From NCBI RefSeq assembly GCF_050433385.1, contig NZ_JBNPXI010000007.1, forward strand, positions 62,001 to 126,000: DNA of 64,000 bases, read 5' to 3'. The stretch comes from Brassicibacter mesophilus. Lineage in GTDB: Bacteria > Bacillota > Clostridia > Tissierellales > Proteiniboraceae. Each line of letters starts with the position of its first letter. Positions within the stretch are counted from its first letter, which is position 1. This document shows positions 62,937 to 64,000 of the stretch, piece by piece. The position numbers and the translations under genes are program-made. The notes below the pieces were generated by a model, which saw nothing but the letters and a program-made list of their open reading frames with translations, was not told the origin of the DNA and did not search any database.

Positions 62937-63578
62937 TTAATATCCAAGTTCCTTATTTACTATTATTACATGTATTCTGCCTGGTTTCATCTGTCTTCTT
63001 ATAACCGTATATTCACTACATATTCTGTCATCACTTTTACAGTCCATACAGTATCCTACTTTTGCACATGGAGTACTTTTATTCAATCTCTTTGCATTAG
63101 CCGGAGCAGAAGTCTCTCTGTTTCTTATAACAGCTTGGTCTAAGTCCTTCACTATTTTGTTTACTCCTACAACTACTATTACTTTATCTGGTCCATAAAG
63201 CATTGCTGCGACTCTATTTCCATTTCCATCAACATTATAAAGCTCTCCTCTTTCTGTTAAAGCATTGCTACTAGAAAAATATGCATCCGCTGAGAAGCTT
63301 TTTCTGTAAATATCCTTTATTTGCTCAGGAGTTAGTCCTTCAGCATATCTGTCTAAAAAATTATATTTGCCATTTCTTAGCATCTCTATAATCCCAGTTT
63401 CAAACAATGTCATAGATCCGCCAACTGAAACTGTATCTCCTTCTTTAATAAGTTGCTCAATTTTATTTATAGCTTCTTGTTCATTTTGAACAAAATAGCC
63501 ATTCATATTATTTTTCTCAAGACTCTCAATGGTTCTTTTAACCCTTTCTCCAATTACAAAAGCAGCGTTATTATCCAT
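62937..63578 (-). CDS. LUD-domain protein (LutC/YkgG-like)
   Basis: The 213-residue product has the LUD/DUF162 fold: GDTVSVGGSMTLFETGIIE (about 51-69), SSSNALTERGELYNVDGNGNRVAA and VVVGVNKIVKDLDQAV. The C-terminal third has several Cys (CAKVGYCMDCKSDDRIC), which could bind metal. LutC is a lactate-oxidation subunit; here lutA and lutB are absent, so the role is unknown. The ATG follows AAAGGAGTAATTATA. Confidence 0.85.
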   Translation of the reverse strand: MDNNAAFVIGERVKRTIESLEKNNMNGYFVQNEQEAINKIEQLIKEGDTVSVGGSMTLFETGIIEMLRNGKYNFLDRYAEGLTPEQIKDIYRKSFSADAYFSSSNALTERGELYNVDGNGNRVAAMLYGPDKVIVVVGVNKIVKDLDQAVIRNRETSAPANAKRLNKSTPCAKVGYCMDCKSDDRICSEYTVIRRQMKPGRIHVIIVNKELGY

Positions 63579-63651
63579 TATAATTACTCCTTTCATAGCT
63601 TTTTATTATAGTATAATATAAAACTATGAAAATTACACTGTATTAGTACAC

Positions 63652-64000
63652 TTATAGACTTTTTATATTCTGATTATCTTTTTCTAGTATAATAGCACTT
63701 TTAGTCCTATAATAAGCTAATAAAAACAATAGTATAACTGGCGATAAAATAACTCCTGCGATAACAATGGCCTTTGAAATCGATAGCTTTAAGGCTATAT
63801 ATCCTATTATAGGTCCTCCTAATATCTGTCCTAACGCATCAAACTGTCCTATGGTCGAAAGCACTGTTGCTCTAACCCTAGACTCTAGATTTTCATTTAT
63901 CCAAGCTCTATATATGGGGCTATTGGCAGTCCTAATAATATATGCTGCCCAATACACCATAACTGCTAAAGTAAATCTTCCAGAAAAACCAAACGAAATT
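63652..64000 (-). CDS. MFS transporter, C-terminal part (cut by window edge)
   Basis: The frame is open to the right edge (upstream codons read ISFGFSGRFTLAV before the internal Met), so the gene continues outside. The visible 115 residues hold helices with ESRVRATVLSTIGQFDALGQ, which resembles the MFS sequence between later helices, and about two hydrophobic segments after it. It ends DNQNIKSL. Substrate unknown. Confidence 0.75.
   Translation of the reverse strand, partial: ISFGFSGRFTLAVMVYWAAYIIRTANSPIYRAWINENLESRVRATVLSTIGQFDALGQILGGPIIGYIALKLSISKAIVIAGVILSPVILLFLLAYYRTKSAIILEKDNQNIKSL

Noticed and set aside
1..64000. CRISPR array, prophage, rRNA genes or transposase
   Set aside because: No regularly spaced repeats, rRNA segments or transposase frames were seen anywhere in the window.

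Overview
The window is a low-GC chromosomal segment from a member of the Clostridia (Firmicutes). The evidence is the gene order, Gram-positive regulators (CtsR, T-box leaders, a PyrR attenuator), a zinc-type S14, ThyX in the mrnC cluster, a double-cubane-cluster-type reductase and sigma-H. I cannot name the species. Almost all genes lie on the minus strand, so transcription runs from high to low coordinates. Gene starts were chosen from Shine-Dalgarno spacing; several are GTG or TTG.

Positions 1-9,500 hold the S10/spc ribosomal protein cluster from rpsJ to rplO, which is cut by the left edge. Positions 9,500-27,300 hold the str and rif/RNA polymerase block: tRNA-Thr, tuf, rpmG, secE, nusG, rplK, rplA, rplJ, rplL, rpoB, rpoC, an L7Ae-like gene, rpsL, rpsG, fusA and a second tuf. 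Two L1-type operators and an L10 leader are visible, with sigma-A promoters before rpoB, rpmG and tRNA-Thr.

Positions 27,300-41,000 hold housekeeping RNA and isoprenoid genes: sigH, yacP, rlmB, thyX, mrnC, cysS, cysE, gltX, proS, ispF, ispD, a PIN-TRAM membrane protein and carD. T-box leaders precede cysE and proS. Between rlmB and thyX lies a non-coding element of about 500 bp built from diverged inverted repeats.

Positions 41,000-51,000 hold the stress block ctsR-mcsA-mcsB-clpC, an unrecognised gene, radA and disA, then an EF-G paralogue whose DTPGH motif reads DTPGY. From 51,000 on the region is more mixed: hisC, an orphan 2-hydroxyacyl-CoA-dehydratase-family reductase, a YghO-like acetyltransferase, guanine deaminase, an MFS exporter, carAB with a PyrR attenuator, a LUD-domain protein and a partial MFS gene.

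The most interesting signal is upstream of the MFS exporter at 56786-58048. A consensus promoter drives a 25-codon open reading frame with a strong ribosome binding site. Two tandem intrinsic terminators and the exporter gene follow. This is the layout of a translation-sensing, antibiotic-inducible attenuator, although the mechanism here is inferred.
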